Source: Mesotaenium endlicherianum
Taxonomy: Eukaryota; Streptophyta; Zygnematophyceae; Zygnematales; Mesotaeniaceae
Reading direction: 5' to 3'
DNA length: 35,169 bases
Assembly: GCA_009602735.1 (NCBI GenBank)
Contig: WELA01001035.1
Location: 13,498-48,666, forward strand
Shown here: in pieces, positions 26,339 to 35,169 of the stretch
Numbering within the stretch: position 1 is the stretch's first letter
Layout of the letters: the number at the start of each line of letters is the position of its first letter
Made by a program: the position numbers and the translations under genes
Notes under the pieces: model-generated
What the model saw: the letters and a program-made list of their open reading frames with translations, nothing else
What the model was told of the DNA's origin: nothing
Database searches by the model: none

Positions 26339-26937
26339 TATTGGGCCGACCATGGCTGAGAAAAGCCAACCCTCAAGTGCACTGGAGCACAGGACAAGTG
26401 AAGGTCCAAGGGCGTGATGGTCGAATGGAGACAGCGAAACAAGTGGAGGTAGATACGACCACAAGTAACTGTCTTTTGTCGAGCCTGCAAGTTAAGAAGC
26501 TATGCAAGGCGAATCAGGTGAAGGAGATGTACCTTGTTTTGGTGGCCCTGGCCACGTCATCAGATGGAGCAAGCGTGAATCCTAACAGCCTGGGCAAATG
26601 TACATCGCCGGAGGAGCAGGTAGTGGTGTTTGATCCCCTTGCTCAAAAGGAGCAGAGCCCAATTGCTCTAGAGGAGAAGCCTGCTGAGATGCCTGCCCAA
26701 ATTAAGGCGCTGTTGGAGGAGTTCAATTGCGTATTTCCAAAGGAGCTACCTGCAGGATTATCTCCACAGAGAGCTATGGAGCACAAGATGGAGTTGGAAC
26801 CAGGGAGCAAGCCACCAGTGAGACCCGCCTATCGTCAATCGTTTGCGGAATTGGACGACTTGAAGAAGCAGAGTTATTGGAGAAGGGATTCATCCGACCC
26901 AGCGAATCTCCATTTGCAGCGCCAGTCTTATTTGTGA
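26335..26937 (+). pseudogene. Protease C-terminus and protease-RT linker, element 3
   Basis: Starts at the VILGRPWLRKANPQVHWSTG block that ends gypsy proteases, then the linker with [20 protein letters not shown] and [15 protein letters not shown], the lead-in to RT fingers. The meaningful frame ends near 26870 at DDLKKQ; RT continues in the frame of 26727-27599. Confidence 0.85.
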
Positions 26938-27599
26938 AGAAGAAGGATGGGACTATGAGGATGTGTGTCGACTACCGGGCTTTCAACAAGGTCACCATCA
27001 AGAACAGGTATCCACTTCCACGTGTGGACGAGTTTATTGACAAGCTTGTCGGGGCAAAGTACTTCTCGAAGATCGATTTGAGGAGCGGCTATCACCAGGT
27101 ACGAATTGCGGAAGGAGACATTCAGAAGACTGCTTTCGGGACTCGCTATGGTTCATTTGAGTTCACTGTCATGCCTTTTGGGCTGACTAATGCACCTGCT
27201 ACATTCATGGGACTCATGAATAGTATCTTCAGACCCTACTTGGACCAGTTTGTGGTGGTATTTTTTGACGACATCCTGATCTATTCGAAGACCTTGGAAG
27301 AGCATGTGGAGCATCTGAGGAAGGTGTTAGAGGTCTTCAGAGATCGAGAGTTATATGGGAAGATGAGCAAGTGCAACTTCTGTCTCAAGGAGGTCGACTT
27401 TCTTGGGAACATAGTGGGGGTTGAAGGTGTCAAGGTGGAGCAGAAGAAGGTGCAAGCAGTCAGAGATTGGCCGGTACCTGCTGATATTCATCAACTCAGG
27501 AGTTTCCTCGGCATGGCAAATTATTATCGACGTTTCATTGAAGGATTTGCCAAGGTGTGTGCACCGCTCACGGACATGTTGAAGAAGCAGGAGAAGTGA
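26860..27599 (+). pseudogene. RT, element 3
   Basis: Complete RT core: [76 protein letters not shown], catalytic [27 protein letters not shown], and [17 protein letters not shown]. It is broken only by the preceding frameshift and by TGA at 27597-27599, where a Trp codon is likely; a reading across it enters LWGDKEQQAF of RNase H. Confidence 0.93.
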
Positions 27600-27960
27600 C
27601 TATGGGGTGACAAGGAGCAGCAAGCTTTTAAGAGGATTAAGGAGTTATTGACACAGGCACCTGTGTTGGCAATCGCCTGTTTAGAACTTCCTTTCACCAT
27701 CATCACGGACGCATCAAACTTTGCAATGGGAGCCATTCTTCTCCAAGACCAGGACAAAGGATTACAACCTGTGGCATATGAGAGCAGGAAGTTGAGTCCT
27801 GCTGAGCAAAACTATGCAGCACACGAGCGGGAGATGTTGGCTATTATCGAGGCTTTGAGGATTTGGCGATGTTATGTGGACGGCCGGAAGGTGTTCATCA
27901 AGATCGACCACAAGAGCTTGGAGAAGTTTATGACGCAGCCAACATTCACACCAAGGCAAG
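27600..27960 (+). pseudogene. RNase H, element 3
   Basis: In the RT frame after the [42 protein letters not shown] (first catalytic Asp), NYAAHEREMLAIIEALRIWR (Glu), and FIKIDHKSLEKFM (Asp). A frameshift near 27960 moves the rest (RWMEFLQQFDHKIEYLPKK, then NPAHALSKR) into the integrase frame. Confidence 0.9.
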
Positions 27961-29216
27961 GTGGATGGAGTTTTTGCAACAGTTCGACCACAAGATCGAG
28001 TACTTACCTAAAAAGATCAACCCTGCACATGCTTTATCCAAAAGGTGTGACCTTGCAGCTGTCTCGATCATCAAGGAGACTATGGACTTCAAGGAGAAGC
28101 TTCAGAGAGGTTATGAGGGCGACCCAGAGTTTGCTGATGGTGGAGCAGCTGAGTCCAAATTGAGTATGCGAAAGAAGGACGGCATATGGTATTATGGTGA
28201 TTCCAAGAGAGTGGTGGTACCTGACATCAAGGAGCTACGCGACCTACTACTTGCGGAGCATCATGATTGCTTATATGCTGGACATTTTGGAAGCGAGAAG
28301 ACGGCAAGCGTCCTGAAGCGGGAATACTATTGGAGAAATATGGACAAGGACATCGAGGAGTGGATCAAGATTTGCGATGCGTGCCACAGAAACAAGACAC
28401 CAAATCCAAAGAAGGGAGGTACATTGCAGCCTCTGCCTATTCCAGAGTATCCTTGGGAGCAGATTGCTATGGACTTCATCACATCATTACTAGTGAGTGG
28501 TCAAGGGCATGATGCAATTTGGGTTGTATCTGATAGACTCAGCAAGATGGCTCACTTCATTCCCATGAAGGAGACTTCTACGGCAGCGGATGTGGCACGG
28601 CTATTCTTTGATCATATTTTCAGGCTACATGGGTTGCCGAAGGTGATTGTTTCAGATCGAGATCCAAGGTTTACTAGCAACTTTTGGCGGTCATTGTTTA
28701 CTTTGATGGGGACCAAGCTGAGTATGAGCACTTCCTATCACCCTCAGACAGACGGGCAAAGTGAGAGGCTCAACAGAACTCTGCAAGAGGTGCTCAGGAG
28801 TTTCACTATGAAAGACTCTTCAGAGTGGGACAAGAAGCTGCCAGGGTTGGAGTTTGCCTACAACAACAGCATGCAGGGTTCGACCAAGCAGTCACCATAC
28901 GCTATGGTTTATGGAAGAGAAGTACATCATTCAGGGTACATCTTGTTGGAGATGGGCAAGGAAACTCAGGTTCCTACTACACAAGCGTTTATGGAGCAGA
29001 TGGCCAAGACTTGGGACATGGCTAAGACGTCTATACGGAAGGCACAGGAAGAGCAGGTCAAGCATGCTAACAAGCACAGGAGGGAAGTGACATTCCATGT
29101 GGGCGACAAAGTACTCTTGTCAACAGAGAACCTACCTTTCACAGGCAAGAGGAAACTGCGGGCACGGTTTACAGGTCCCTTTGTGGTGCTCAAGCAGGTG
29201 AATCTAGTGACACAAG
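27961..29216 (+). pseudogene. Integrase, element 3
   Basis: Open in one frame to 29248. Complete zinc domain (HHDCLYAGH, CDACHRNK). DDE core with Asp in AMDFITSLL, Asp in VIVSDRDPRFTSNFW and Glu in TDGQSERLNRTLQE. Tail with EVTFHVGDKVLLS and RARFTGPFVVL. This is the most complete integrase in the window. A frameshift near 29210 separates it from the chromodomain. Confidence 0.93.
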
Positions 29217-29567
29217 TTGGAACTTCCTTCAGGCTGGCGTATCCATGATGTGCTCCATGTCAGTTGTTTGCGGCCATACGTGGACCCGAATGAAGGACAT
29301 TCAGGACGACTACCTACACCGCCACCATCGGTCGAGATCGATGATGTATTGGAGTATGAAGTGGAGGCGATTGTCGGCGATCGACGAGTCAAGCGAGGTC
29401 AAAGACTTGTTCAAGAGTATCTGGTCAAGTGGAAGGGCTACCATGCGGACGACAATACTCGGGAGCCCGAGGCCAACTTGACTCATTGTAAGAGTAAGTT
29501 GAGACGTTATCTGCAGAATTTGTCGAGGACGTCACATCTTGAGGAGGGGGATGATGTAAGGTCATAG
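29217..29567 (+). pseudogene. Integrase end and chromodomain, element 3
   Basis: Reads IHDVLHVSCLRPYVDPNEGH, then a chromodomain: LEYEVEAIVGDRRVKRGQ, YLVKWKGYHADDNTREPEANL, and a basic C-terminal helix. Two cage aromatics (Tyr, Trp) are kept, but the third is Arg (CGG for TGG), so methyl-lysine binding should be weakened. The stop lies in the 3' LTR start, after the polypurine tract. Confidence 0.88.
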
Positions 29568-30297
29568 GTTTATAAAGTGCATTTTTGAGTTTCATGAAAG
29601 TATGTTTTGATTTTATAGTAGTGTTGAATGCATTTTGTGATCATTTTGATATAAAGTTCATCGAATTTGGTCAAGTACAGAGAGAGTTATGGATTTCCGA
29701 ACTTTAATTAGTGTCGAGGTCAATTCACGACTGTCCTTAATTCGCGGTGAGCGCGACCGTCGGATTGACCGACAGCGTCGAGCGGTCTGGGCCGTTAGAG
29801 TGAAATCGAACCTTCACGTAAGTTCGGCTGACGCGCAGTGCCGACTAGGTCGATTTACCCAGAAGTTTCGGTTTAGCCTAGCGCGTCTAAGATAGAATAT
29901 TCTAGTAATGTCGATGCATGTATGTGGACGTCAATTTGGCCCGACACGTCAGATGAGACTGATCTGGCTTACTCACGAATATTCTGGAAGGGACGATTTG
30001 GCGAACACTTGGGAAAATTCGTAGCTTCCTCCTAGAGAGGAGCACTTAGGCAGAAAGTTATGAGTAGGCATAACTTCTTTGTTTCTTATCAGTTTTCACT
30101 TCTGTAAAATTCTACGGGTTTGTAATGACAAGGCCTTTCATCCTACATCATTCGTGAGCAGTTTTTTGCTACTCAAAATGTTGAGTAATTTTCCTAAGCT
30201 TTTTTAGTGATATGCCGCTGCACTCTTTAGGATGATTGCAACTAGTTCCTTTCCTCGTGAGTTACTACGCTTCCACTAGGGCACTCTGCCCCTTTCA
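29555..30297 (+). repeat. 3' LTR of element 3
   Basis: 743 bp, colinear with 24429-25169, preceded by the polypurine tract at 29541-29554. Scattered substitutions and a few 1-2 bp indels separate the copies. Confidence 0.95.
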
Positions 30298-30718
30298 CCC
30301 TCACATTGCAGCTTGGGACCCAAGATTGAATGGAGTAAGAGACTGCATGAGTCCAGAAATGCAAAAGGACAGGAGCAGGGCCTGAGAGTCATTCTCTAAA
30401 GGGAAGCACGCTTATGCCAAATGGGCAAGCAAGCAGGGAGAGAAAATCCTGTATGCGGTCAAGACTCAACAGCCCCCACCAACACCCAAAAGGGGAAGGT
30501 CAGTGGAGTATTCTTTTTCTTGGGCAAAGCTGGAGCAGCTGACAGAGGAGACCCCAGCAGTCTCAGAGGAGCCAGGGGAAGAAGAGGAGGAGTCAGAGGC
30601 AGAAGAGGAGGAAGGCGAGGAAGAGGACACTAGCCCCGCTGTGACCCAGACACCTACTACATCCTCTGTGATGGAGAAGACTGGGTTGGCCAGGGCAGAC
30701 ATAGCACCAGCTCGCTGA
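30298..30718 (+). pseudogene. Env-position extra ORF of element 2, middle part
   Basis: Resumes after element 3 with the HIAAWDPRLNG codons (element 1: HIAPWDPRLNG). TGA at 30383-30385, then FSKGKHAYAKWASKQGEK, TQQPPPTPKRGRSVEY, and a strongly acidic tract (SEEPGEEEEESEAEEEEGEE). Ends at TGA 30716-30718. This segment covers the site where element 4 entered the homologous ORF of element 1, showing the uninterrupted order. Confidence 0.8.
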
Positions 30719-30734
30719 AGAGGAAGATATCACT

Positions 30735-31118
30735 TGGCTGGGAATCGCCAGAGGACAGAGCCCATCTACAGGCGCCGAGACCCAGTCAGACAGGGCACAC
30801 AGGAGGGCTGCTAGAGAAATAGCCAGAGGCCTACCTGCATCTCCCTCGCAGAGAGGACATGTGCCCTTGGCTCATGTCATGCAACATTCTTCTGGGATGC
30901 CGGAATATGTACCTGTCAATTTGAGGGATGTTCAGGGGAAGGCTGCCTCCCCTCATTTTCATTATGTGCAGGAGGAAACAGCCAAGTTACTGCGTTATGC
31001 CCTTGGTTCCCCCTACTCGGAGCCCCCAGGCTTCAGGAGACTCCAAGACAGAAGGAGGAGGTCTGGCTCCCGGTCTCGCTCCCCTGACCGTAGAGCCCCC
31101 GGAACATCTCCCTCATAA
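30735..31118 (+). pseudogene. Env-position extra ORF of element 2, RS-rich C-terminus
   Basis: In the next frame: RRAAREIARGLPASPSQRGH, VPLAHVMQHSSGMPEYVPVN, HFHYVQEETAKLLRYALG, and an RS-rich tail (RRRSGSRSRSPDRRAPGTSP), ending at 31116-31118. Blocks match element 1 (RGMPASPFAQEHVPLANV; SRSRSRSQSPDPEAPGT). Between it and the LTR lie GTTGTCGAGGCAACAAC and the AAGTTGGAGG polypurine tract (31275-31289). Confidence 0.78.
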
Positions 31119-31289
31119 GGGCAGTAGGCTGAGGGCGGAGGGACAGCACACTGTTACTAGTGATCCTCACAGTTAGGCATCAATGTTGGAGAAGAAGGCG
31201 GTGGGAGGGAGATCAGTACTTTTAGTTGGGGAAAATCATGTACCAAGTGTTAGTGTTGTCGAGGCAACAACCTGCTAAGTTGGAGGTAT

Positions 31290-32007
31290 TGTAATGAATC
31301 AGTATATTGGTAGATATAAAGTTCATTTAAATATAACGGTTAAAACAATTCAGCCTGCTGAAATTTAGTTAGTATTGAGTCTGCTGGACTTATAAATTAA
31401 TTAGTTTATTGACTCAGGCGGGAGCAGCAGGCTGAAGTTAACTTAGGTCAGCTTGCTGACACATTCTTTGACAGCCAGCTGACTTCCGTGCTTGGTAGCA
31501 GCAAACTGCCTAGCTATGCATCTAAGTGTGGTGTGCTAGATGAATGGCTATATGACATCCTTAGGATAAATGGCGATTCGGGATGATGGGAGATGGCGGT
31601 GGATTTGGTTAACCGAGGTCCTACCAACGTGGTTAACTCCCGGGTAGGCGGTGCCATTGCACTGGCCGTTGAACAGTAAATACATTCCATGTACATATGC
31701 TAGGTGTTGCTCTCGAGTTCGGCATTCGGAAACGAGGCCAATTCTCTTGTACAGCTTACGGAGAGAGATCTGAATCCAAGGCAAGAAGCAATTGATATGC
31801 ACTGTCTTCTAGCCTTGCTTACGTACGAGTTTACTGATTGCATCATTGATTCTAGCTAACTTCCATCTGACTTGCAAGTATTGTCCATTGCTAGTGTGTT
31901 GTCTTTTGCTGTTGAATCAATTAACAGAAATTACCATAAAGATTACTTGCTGATATAAAGATCTTCATAAATTGTTAATCGCCTATTTGGTAAGTCGATT
32001 CATTTCA
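31290..32007 (+). repeat. 3' LTR of element 2
   Basis: 718 bp, TGTAATGAATC...TTTCA, colinear with 17755-18468. Followed by CTGAC, matching CTGAT before the 5' LTR. Confidence 0.93.
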
Positions 32008-32012
32008 CTGAC

Positions 32013-32538
32013 CATGAGAAAAGCACACTATGTGGGCTATGAGAGGGAGACCCAAGGAAAACTACGACTACTTGTGTGAGACCTTAGCTTAAGGCAGGTT
32101 CATCATGGAGTGCTCCTCCTTCTGGTCTAACAGGGAAGTCACCAATCGTAGAGCATGCTTCTTCTCACGTGCAATCATTAAGCTCCCTGATCCAGCAACC
32201 CCTGAGATGTCCAAAAAATAACTGGCAGGGAGCATGCATTGAGAGCCTAAGGGCAGGGGTCTTGGTCTGCCAGTTGGCAATTAAGACGCCCTGAAATTGA
32301 AAAAGAATATCAATAAATTACAACCCCAATTACCCCCCCTCTCAGCTACGAACAGTCAGTTGCAAGTGGGGACTAAGACGCCCTGAAGTTAAAAAAGAAT
32401 ATCAATAACTTACAACCCCAATTACCCCCCCTCCTAGCTACCAACAGTCAATTGCAAGTAAGGAAAAGCCAAGTGCCGACAGGAACGTGACTTACCGGTG
32501 GAGTAAGGCCATAAATGGGAAAGCCGCAATTACATATA
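32013..32538. other. Non-coding stretch with a 92-bp tandem repeat
   Basis: No convincing gene. It contains two copies of a 92-bp unit (32282-32373 and 32374-32465) with the same TTACCCCCCCT run. On the minus strand that run is a purine tract, so the unit may be a duplicated polypurine-tract/LTR-edge region of the minus-strand element whose integrase lies at 32539-33169. Confidence 0.45.
32282..32465. repeat. 92-bp tandem repeat, two copies
   Basis: Units begin TAAGACGCCCTGAA and share AAGAATATCAATAA, TACAACCCCAATTACCCCCC and AACAGTCA. About 85-90% identical by eye. Confidence 0.9.
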
Positions 32539-33169
32539 TCACATTATAGCATCTTTGACGGGCAATTGGATTTTTGACAAATTTGGCATGGATGGTTGGC
32601 AGGTACGCTGGCCAGTGTTAGGATCGAGTTCTCCATTGAGGCTAGGTAAATGACAGGGTGCGCAATTTTGCAAATGATCGCGTGTCGTACGATCGTCATA
32701 GCCGACCAAGGTCAAGACGCCAAAAGGGGCAACAGCGGTGACGCGGAGGCTAAGTGGCTGATTAGACATGTCTAATGTGGATTTTATTTTGGCGTTTGAG
32801 GTAGACAAAGTCATCGACAGCATAGGATGGGATAAGTGGGTAAACTTGACCACTACGCGTGTGAGCATATCGCAGGGTATCTCAATGCTGGGCTATACAA
32901 AGATTCTCCATAGTCATAGGCATGATATGCTCAAAGAGCAGCGAACGAGCGTGAATCTCATCGTGCCGAGCTCGTGCGTCGGTAACAAAAAGGGGAGTGT
33001 CTAGCGGCGATCTAAGAGCGAATGGCACGACAAGGTCGCGACCATACAACAGGTGGTAAGGCAAGAAGATACGTAGGGCAGCCTGACTACTAAAAATTGT
33101 ATCCCATCGGTGGCCATGACAGCGCTAATCCCACTTGGCTACAGTGTGGGTGAGGTTACGCTTACGGAG
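32539..33169 (-). pseudogene. Integrase C-terminal fragment of an element 4-like retrotransposon (element 6)
   Basis: The minus strand reads FSSQAALRIFLPYHLLYGRD, IMPMTMENLCIAQH, then after a frame break TTRDHLQNCAPCHLPSLNGE. These match FLLYGRQPILP, LMPMAMDNLSIAQH and HRDHTKNCGPCHLPNLD of the element 4 integrase tail, in the same order. It is a second, diverged member of that lineage. The N-terminal side is cut at 33169/33170 by the LTR of element 5. Past CHLP no clear PHD finger remains, only scattered Cys codons. Confidence 0.8.
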
Positions 33170-33689
33170 TGTAGTGAAACAGATAGATGAAGTACTTAGT
33201 AAAATAGAATACTTTATCTATTCAAGACAAGTATCTTTGAACACAAGTGGTAGCTTCTTGAAAGAGAGATGACTTCTTGAAAGTTAATGTGTTTCTGGAA
33301 TTTGGCACGTACAAGAGTGATTCTGGAATGTCTTTCTATGTTCTAGCTCTTGTTTATATACTTGCTACATAAGTGATTTCTAGGAAGGTGTATGTTGATG
33401 TGTTGGCACCCAACACATCCCAAAACTTGCCACCTCTTCTAGAATAATGTACACANCTAGAATAATGTACACATGTCTTTTTGACCTAAAAATGGCACAT
33501 TTGACTTTTGCCACGAGAAGTTCTTCTAGGTCTTTCCTCTAACTTCGAAAATGCCTTAGAAAGTTCAGGGGACATGAACCAAGTCACTAGAGTCCCTATT
33601 CACACCTGAATTCACACAATACTACTCCAAATATATATGATAACATTTAAATATGTGCAAACTAATATATAATAACTCAAATCACTACA
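33170..33689 (-). repeat. 3' LTR of element 5
   Basis: 520 bp, TGTAGTG...CACTACA, homologous to the solo LTR at 1475-1939. A TATA-like TATATAAAC is on the minus strand at 33360-33352. An ambiguous base (33456) lies inside a short tandem duplication of CTAGAATAATGTACACA that the solo LTR lacks, possibly an assembly effect. Confidence 0.92.
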
Positions 33690-34458
33690 TCACCCCCCCG
33701 ACAGAAAAAGCGACGTCTCGGCGCGTCAAGTCAGGTCTTACACATGTGGAGCAAACTAGTCAACAGCTTCAAGTCAGATGCCACACATGTGAAGAAGACT
33801 AGTCAAAGGCGCCAAGTCAGGTGCTACACATGTAAGGTAGACTAGGCAAGGTTGTGGGTGGTGTGACCTTATTGGCTAGCCTACTCCTTGATGATGAAGA
33901 AAATTGTACAAGTTGGCCCAGAATCTGCCACAAATTCAGAAATTCATAGCGTCCACAAAACTGCTCCAAATCTAAAAATTCGAGTGCCAAACGGATCGCG
34001 TCAAAGAACTCTACCGGGTCACCAGATTTAAGAGCATTCTAATTTCTGGAGTGTCGTTGAGAGCTGAGAGAGTAGGCACTCCTCCAAATCTGTGCAAAAA
34101 CTTCTGAAAATCATAAGTCCTTCTATACTTCTCCAAATTTTGCAAAATAAGTCTCAAACTGGGCGTTGTAAGATGTTCTACCAGAGCCTTGAGTTTCAAA
34201 GCATTCTAAGTTCAGGGGAGGGCATAATGTCAGAAGGCATATTCTGCCCTAACAATGCCAGCAGCTTGACCCCCTTCTACTTATAGCATCATATCTCTCT
34301 CACCGATGCTCCAAATTGAGCAAACTTGGACTCTAAATGACCAACTACTCATGGAATACAGCTAGGTAAATTTTCAGAATTTATTATGCAGAGACCTATC
34401 ACCAGTAGCAGTTTTAGTTTTCTGTCCAGAAACTGCGAGAAGAGAAGAGTGTCTAATG
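33690..34458 (-). other. 3' untranslated region of element 5
   Basis: No gene. It has the polypurine tract next to the LTR, three 43-bp repeats (33727-33855), and then AT-rich sequence with chance ORFs on both strands. Confidence 0.6.
33727..33855. repeat. 43-bp tandem repeat, three copies
   Basis: Units start at 33727, 33770 and 33813 with CAAGTCAG, followed by ACACATGT and, in two of them, ACTAGTCAA. Spacing is exactly 43 bp. The copies are diverged. Confidence 0.88.
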
Positions 34459-35169
34459 TCAATTTTTCCTCTTTCTTGTTCTTGCAGGCTGCCTCCAAGG
34501 GGTCTTCTGCTGCTTCTTGATGGTGGCAGGCTGCCTCCCTGAAGTCTTCGGGCTTCTAGTAGAGAGACTTGGGGCTGGTCCAAGATGGGGGTTGGCGGCA
34601 TGGAAGCGCTTCAACTTTCTCTGAACTTTGTCAAGGTAGTGCGCCGCCACCCAACTATTCTCCGAATCTGGATATCCTTTCCACTTGATCAAGTATTGCT
34701 GCTGTCTCCTGAAATTTCTCATAGCCACTATGTCTTCCACTTCGTACTCCAAATGATCATCCAGTATTGTTGGGGCTGGTGGGGTTGTCACACGTCCTGG
34801 GAACTTGTTGTCGGGTTGCACATATGGCTTGAAGAGGGAAGCGTGGAATACGGGGTCGATGTGCATAGTCTGGGGAAATTCTAGCTTGAAAGCAACGGGG
34901 TTGACATGCTGGATGATCTTGAAGGGTCCCAAATACTTGGGAGAGAACTTGCTGCCGGCAGGCCTATTGGTTAGAGAAATATTCTTGGACGATAGTAACA
35001 CGTTGTCACCCACTCTGTACGTAATTTCTCTTCTGGACCTGATTGCGACTCTTGCTTGAGCATCTTGCGCCTGTTGTAGAGCTTTCTTCGCTGCTGTAAG
35101 GGCTGCTTCTAATGTCTCCATAAAATCTGTGGCTGCAGGTACTTCATCATGGCCAGCCGTGAAGCTCAG
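34459..35169 (-). CDS. Integrase C-terminal region and chromodomain, element 5 (partial)
   Basis: Open from the right edge to the stop at 34459, about 236 codons with no break. N-terminal helices (TLEAALTAAKKALQQAQDAQ), REITYRVGDNVLLSSKN, the GPY/F module (KYLGPFKIIQHVNPVAFKLE), HIDPVFHASLFKPYV, then a chromodomain (LEYEVEDIVAMRNFRRQQQY, LIKWKGYPDSENSW). Tyr, Trp and Trp cage positions are present. A basic tail follows (KKQQKTPWRQPARTRKRKN). The intact frame suggests this is the youngest or best-preserved element in the window. Confidence 0.92.
   Translation of the reverse strand: MSFTAGHDEVPAATDFMETLEAALTAAKKALQQAQDAQARVAIRSRREITYRVGDNVLLSSKNISLTNRPAGSKFSPKYLGPFKIIQHVNPVAFKLEFPQTMHIDPVFHASLFKPYVQPDNKFPGRVTTPPAPTILDDHLEYEVEDIVAMRNFRRQQQYLIKWKGYPDSENSWVAAHYLDKVQRKLKRFHAANPHLGPAPSLSTRSPKTSGRQPATIKKQQKTPWRQPARTRKRKN

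Larger units (their letters stand above)
24429..30297 (+). mobile_element. Element 3: near-complete Ty3/gypsy chromovirus, TSD CCCTC
   Basis: 5869 bp. 5' LTR 24429-25169 (741 bp), 3' LTR 29555-30297 (743 bp), both TGTAAGG...CA. Perfect 5-bp TSD CCCTC at 24424-24428 and 30298-30302. Primer-binding site at 25172, polypurine tract GAGGAGGGGGATGA at 29541-29554. Domain order is Gag, protease, RT, RNase H, integrase, chromodomain. I count about 55 LTR differences (roughly 7%). The coding region has about five frameshifts and one stop, so it is not autonomous now. Removing it rejoins the VLPPHIA codons of the extra ORF of element 2. Confidence 0.97.
17755..32007 (+). mobile_element. Element 2: Ty3/gypsy chromovirus with env-position ORF, hosting element 3
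   Basis: LTRs at 17755-18468 (714 bp) and 31290-32007 (718 bp), roughly 11% different by eye. The flanks CTGAT (17750-17754) and CTGAC (32008-32012) are a 5-bp TSD with one change. Inside: a primer-binding site, gag remnants, protease, RT, RNase H remnant, integrase, chromodomain (to 23186), spacer, extra ORF (23561-24406 and 30298-31118) and polypurine tract. Without the inserted element 3 it would be about 8.4 kb. All coding parts carry stops, frameshifts or deletions. Confidence 0.9.
33170..35169 (-). mobile_element. Element 5: Ty3/gypsy chromovirus, 3' end only, runs off the right edge
   Basis: Minus-strand order: integrase tail and chromodomain (35169 to 34459), 3' untranslated part with 43-bp repeats, polypurine tract (33700-33690, GTCGGGGGGGTGA on the minus strand) and 3' LTR (33689-33170). 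It sits in the integrase of element 6; the 5-bp flank on the visible side is CGGAG, and the partner lies outside the window. Confidence 0.88.

Noticed and set aside
33727..33855. CRISPR-like array
   Set aside because: Only three adjacent diverged 43-bp units without distinct spacers, in an LTR retrotransposon 3' region of a eukaryote.
1..35169. tRNA or rRNA genes
   Set aside because: No cloverleaf-like or conserved rRNA segments noticed by eye; the only tRNA-like sequences are the two primer-binding sites.

Overview
The window looks like repeat-dense nuclear DNA of a plant-lineage eukaryote. It is built almost entirely of Ty3/gypsy (Metaviridae) LTR retrotransposons at different stages of decay, inserted into one another. 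I see no ordinary host gene, tRNA, rRNA or prokaryotic operon. Primer-binding sites resembling the 3' end of initiator Met-tRNA, integrases ending in chromodomains, and a gypsy polyprotein carrying a cytosine-5 DNA methyltransferase fit a charophyte alga best: methyltransferase-bearing retrotransposons have been reported from charophytes and dinoflagellates. The species is an inference.

Layout. (i) 1-755 (-) is a reverse-transcriptase (RT) fragment lying head to head with a second RT copy at 777-1474 (+), forming a long inverted repeat. (ii) Element 1 (+, about 777-17655) is a decayed chromovirus: RT, RNase H remnant, integrase and chromodomain (to 3353), then a long extra ORF in the env position (3622-4626, resuming at 16343-17014), a polypurine tract and a 3' LTR (17127-17655). 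A 465-bp solo LTR with perfect target-site duplications (TSDs) sits in its RT/RNase H (1475-1939). (iii) Element 4 (-, about 4627-16342) is GC-rich and is inserted in the extra ORF of element 1. Reading leftward it encodes Gag with two zinc knuckles, a very long Ala/Arg/Pro-rich linker, an aspartic protease, a DNMT3-like methyltransferase, RT, RNase H, integrase, and a C-terminal PHD finger where related elements have a chromodomain. (iv) Element 2 (+, 17755-32007) is a second copy of the element 1 family, with both LTRs, a primer-binding site, gag-pol-chromodomain and the same extra ORF. (v) Element 3 (+, 24429-30297) is a near-complete chromovirus inserted in the extra ORF of element 2, with 741/743-bp LTRs and a perfect 5-bp TSD. 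(vi) 32539-33169 (-) is an integrase fragment of the element 4 type (element 6). It abuts the 3' LTR (33170-33689) of element 5 (-), a chromovirus whose integrase tail and chromodomain run off the right edge.

The most notable content is element 4, which combines a DNA-methylating enzyme and a histone-reading PHD finger in one retrotransposon, and the element 1/2 family, whose two copies share an undescribed env-position ORF (coiled coil, globular domain with a DWRWMT motif, acidic tract, RS-rich tail). Most ORFs are broken by stops, frameshifts or deletions. Several stops are C-to-T type changes, as expected of methylated, silenced repeats. Frames and motifs were read by eye; boundaries without a TSD are approximate.
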